NCBI GenBank assembly: GCA_041744075.1
Contig: JBGTLQ010000282.1
Span: 1-64,000, forward strand
From: JAJTZA01 sp041744075
Lineage (GTDB): Bacteria; Verrucomicrobiota; Verrucomicrobiia; Chthoniobacterales; Terrimicrobiaceae
Reading direction: 5' to 3'
Length of the DNA: 64,000 nucleotides
Below the pieces are notes generated by a model. It had not been told where the DNA came from. It worked only from the letters and a program-made list of their open reading frames with translations, and did not search any database. Below are positions 63,092-64,000 of this stretch, one piece after another (the stretch's first letter is position 1; each line of letters starts with the position of its first letter). Position numbers and translations under genes: made by a program.

Positions 63092-64000
63092 AGCCTACGC
63101 CGATACGGTCCGCTTGCTTCTCGCTGTCGCCCCGGAAGTTTTTGCGAGCAAGCTTTTCGCCATGAAGGGCGGTACGGCGATCAATCTCTTCTTGCGCGAC
63201 ATGCCTCGCCTGTCGGTCGATATCGACGTGGTTTACCTTCCATGGCAGACACCGCGGACCGAAGCCCTGGCACAAATTGCTGATGAATTGCGGGAAATAT
63301 CCCGACGACTCGCCCCCCTCGAACTCCAGGTCCGCCAGATCCCCAGCAAGGAATTGGGAGAAATTAAACTTCTGATCGAGAACGACGACGTTCAAGTCAA
63401 AGTCGAGGTGAACGGAATTTTTCGCGGGGCCGTCCGACCAATCGAACCCCGCACCTTGACGGTGGGCGCATCAGATCGATTTACAACTGATCTTACGCTC
63501 CCTATTCTCGCTCCAGAAGAACTCTACGGAAGCAAGCTGGTCGCAGCACTCGACCGTCAGCATCCCCGCGACCTGTTCGATGTGTGGCAGCTATTGGGTG
63601 CCGAGGGCCTTTCCGAAGGTATCGTTGAATGCTTTGTCACCTATTTGGCGGGGCACAATCGTCCAACCCACGAGGTTCTTTTCAGCAACGATAAAGATAT
63701 CGCATCCGAATTCGCAACCAACTTTGCAGGCATGACCGCCGAACCGGTCGCCTTGGGGACTCTGCTCGCGGCGCGCACCCGGCTTCGGAAGGAATTGCCG
63801 AGCCGGTTAACGGACCGTCACCGAGCCTTTTTAGTCGGCCTCACGCGCGCTCAACCCGATTGGACTTTGCTCGAATGTCCCTACGCTGGTGAATTGCCAG
63901 CGCTACGCTGGAAGCTGACCAATTTACTTAAGTTTTCGGAAAGCCGCCCGGAAGAGTTCGAGCGGCAGGCACGAGAATTGGAATTTAAATTGGCTCACTA
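63084..64000 (+). CDS. abiEii: AbiEii/AbiGii-family nucleotidyltransferase toxin (reaches window edge)
   Basis: 305 codons from ATG 63084 are open to the end, where the window stops after 'TA'; by length and by the closing helix ('EFERQARELEFKLAH') the next base probably completes a stop codon. The nucleotidyltransferase site is 'MKGGTAINLFLRD' then 'LSVDIDVVY' (G-G...D-x-D), followed by 'PILAPEELYGSKLVAALDRQ' and 'HPRDLFDVWQLL', all typical of AbiEii. Such toxins modify tRNA ends and block growth, giving phage resistance. Confidence 0.88.
   Translation, partial: MDKAYADTVRLLLAVAPEVFASKLFAMKGGTAINLFLRDMPRLSVDIDVVYLPWQTPRTEALAQIADELREISRRLAPLELQVRQIPSKELGEIKLLIENDDVQVKVEVNGIFRGAVRPIEPRTLTVGASDRFTTDLTLPILAPEELYGSKLVAALDRQHPRDLFDVWQLLGAEGLSEGIVECFVTYLAGHNRPTHEVLFSNDKDIASEFATNFAGMTAEPVALGTLLAARTRLRKELPSRLTDRHRAFLVGLTRAQPDWTLLECPYAGELPALRWKLTNLLKFSESRPEEFERQARELEFKLAH

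Overview
The window looks like chromosome of a Gram-negative member of the Verrucomicrobiota (inference). Supporting signs are a long GreA-type elongation-factor protein, a DUF4912 protein, very long secreted proteins with fibronectin III modules and a shared C-terminal domain, lipid A synthesis (LpxB), an OprB porin and moderately GC-rich coding sequence. No rRNA, intact IS element or CRISPR array was seen. One tRNA (Tyr, GTA) is present.

Layout. 1-8.4 kb (+): a plant-polysaccharide locus with a large secreted adhesin-like protein (cut by the window edge), a GH10 xylanase and a gingipain-fold protein that has lost its catalytic residues. 8.5-18.2 kb (-): three genes joined by ATGA overlaps that look like an unclassified anti-phage or DNA-processing system. 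They encode a DUF4338 (DruA-like)/P-loop ATPase fusion, an unrecognised 439-residue protein, and a 1551-residue protein combining a PD-(D/E)xK-like nuclease motif with a RuvB-like AAA+ ATPase. Behind them lie an intact VapBC pair and two decayed remnants: a second vapBC and what looks like the N-terminus of a type III restriction subunit. 19.4-22.3 kb (+): a clan GH-A glycoside hydrolase followed by the first 67 codons of a sugar MFS transporter, cut off at a rearrangement point. The defence block therefore lies between two sets of polysaccharide genes.

22.4-34 kb: housekeeping genes (rlmI, acpP), small exported proteins, a lipocalin, and an operon-like run of small exported protein, sulfatase, GT2, asparagine synthase and GT4 that probably builds a surface glycan. 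A small two-gene pair and a methyltransferase follow. 34-49 kb: SNF2 helicase, Xer-type recombinase coupled to a DUF4912 protein with Ser/Trp repeats, OprB porin, adenylate kinase, a PAS/cyclase-like/Ser-Thr kinase/LRR receptor, an outer-membrane barrel, a GreA-type factor, and an AraC regulator divergent from a PhyH dioxygenase.

50-64 kb mixes core genes (lpxB, hemB, a beta-hydroxyacid dehydrogenase, ygfZ-like, cyclophilin, tRNA-Tyr) with toxin-antitoxin-like genes: a Phd/PIN pair with a palindromic operator, a class II Fic protein with an AbiEi-like N-terminus, a decayed HipA-like gene, and an AbiEi/AbiEii pair that runs to the window edge. Two families of short dispersed repeats lie between genes. 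One is a palindromic element whose arms vary in a compensatory way and twice supplies a gene's stop codon; the other is built from ATGAAG units.
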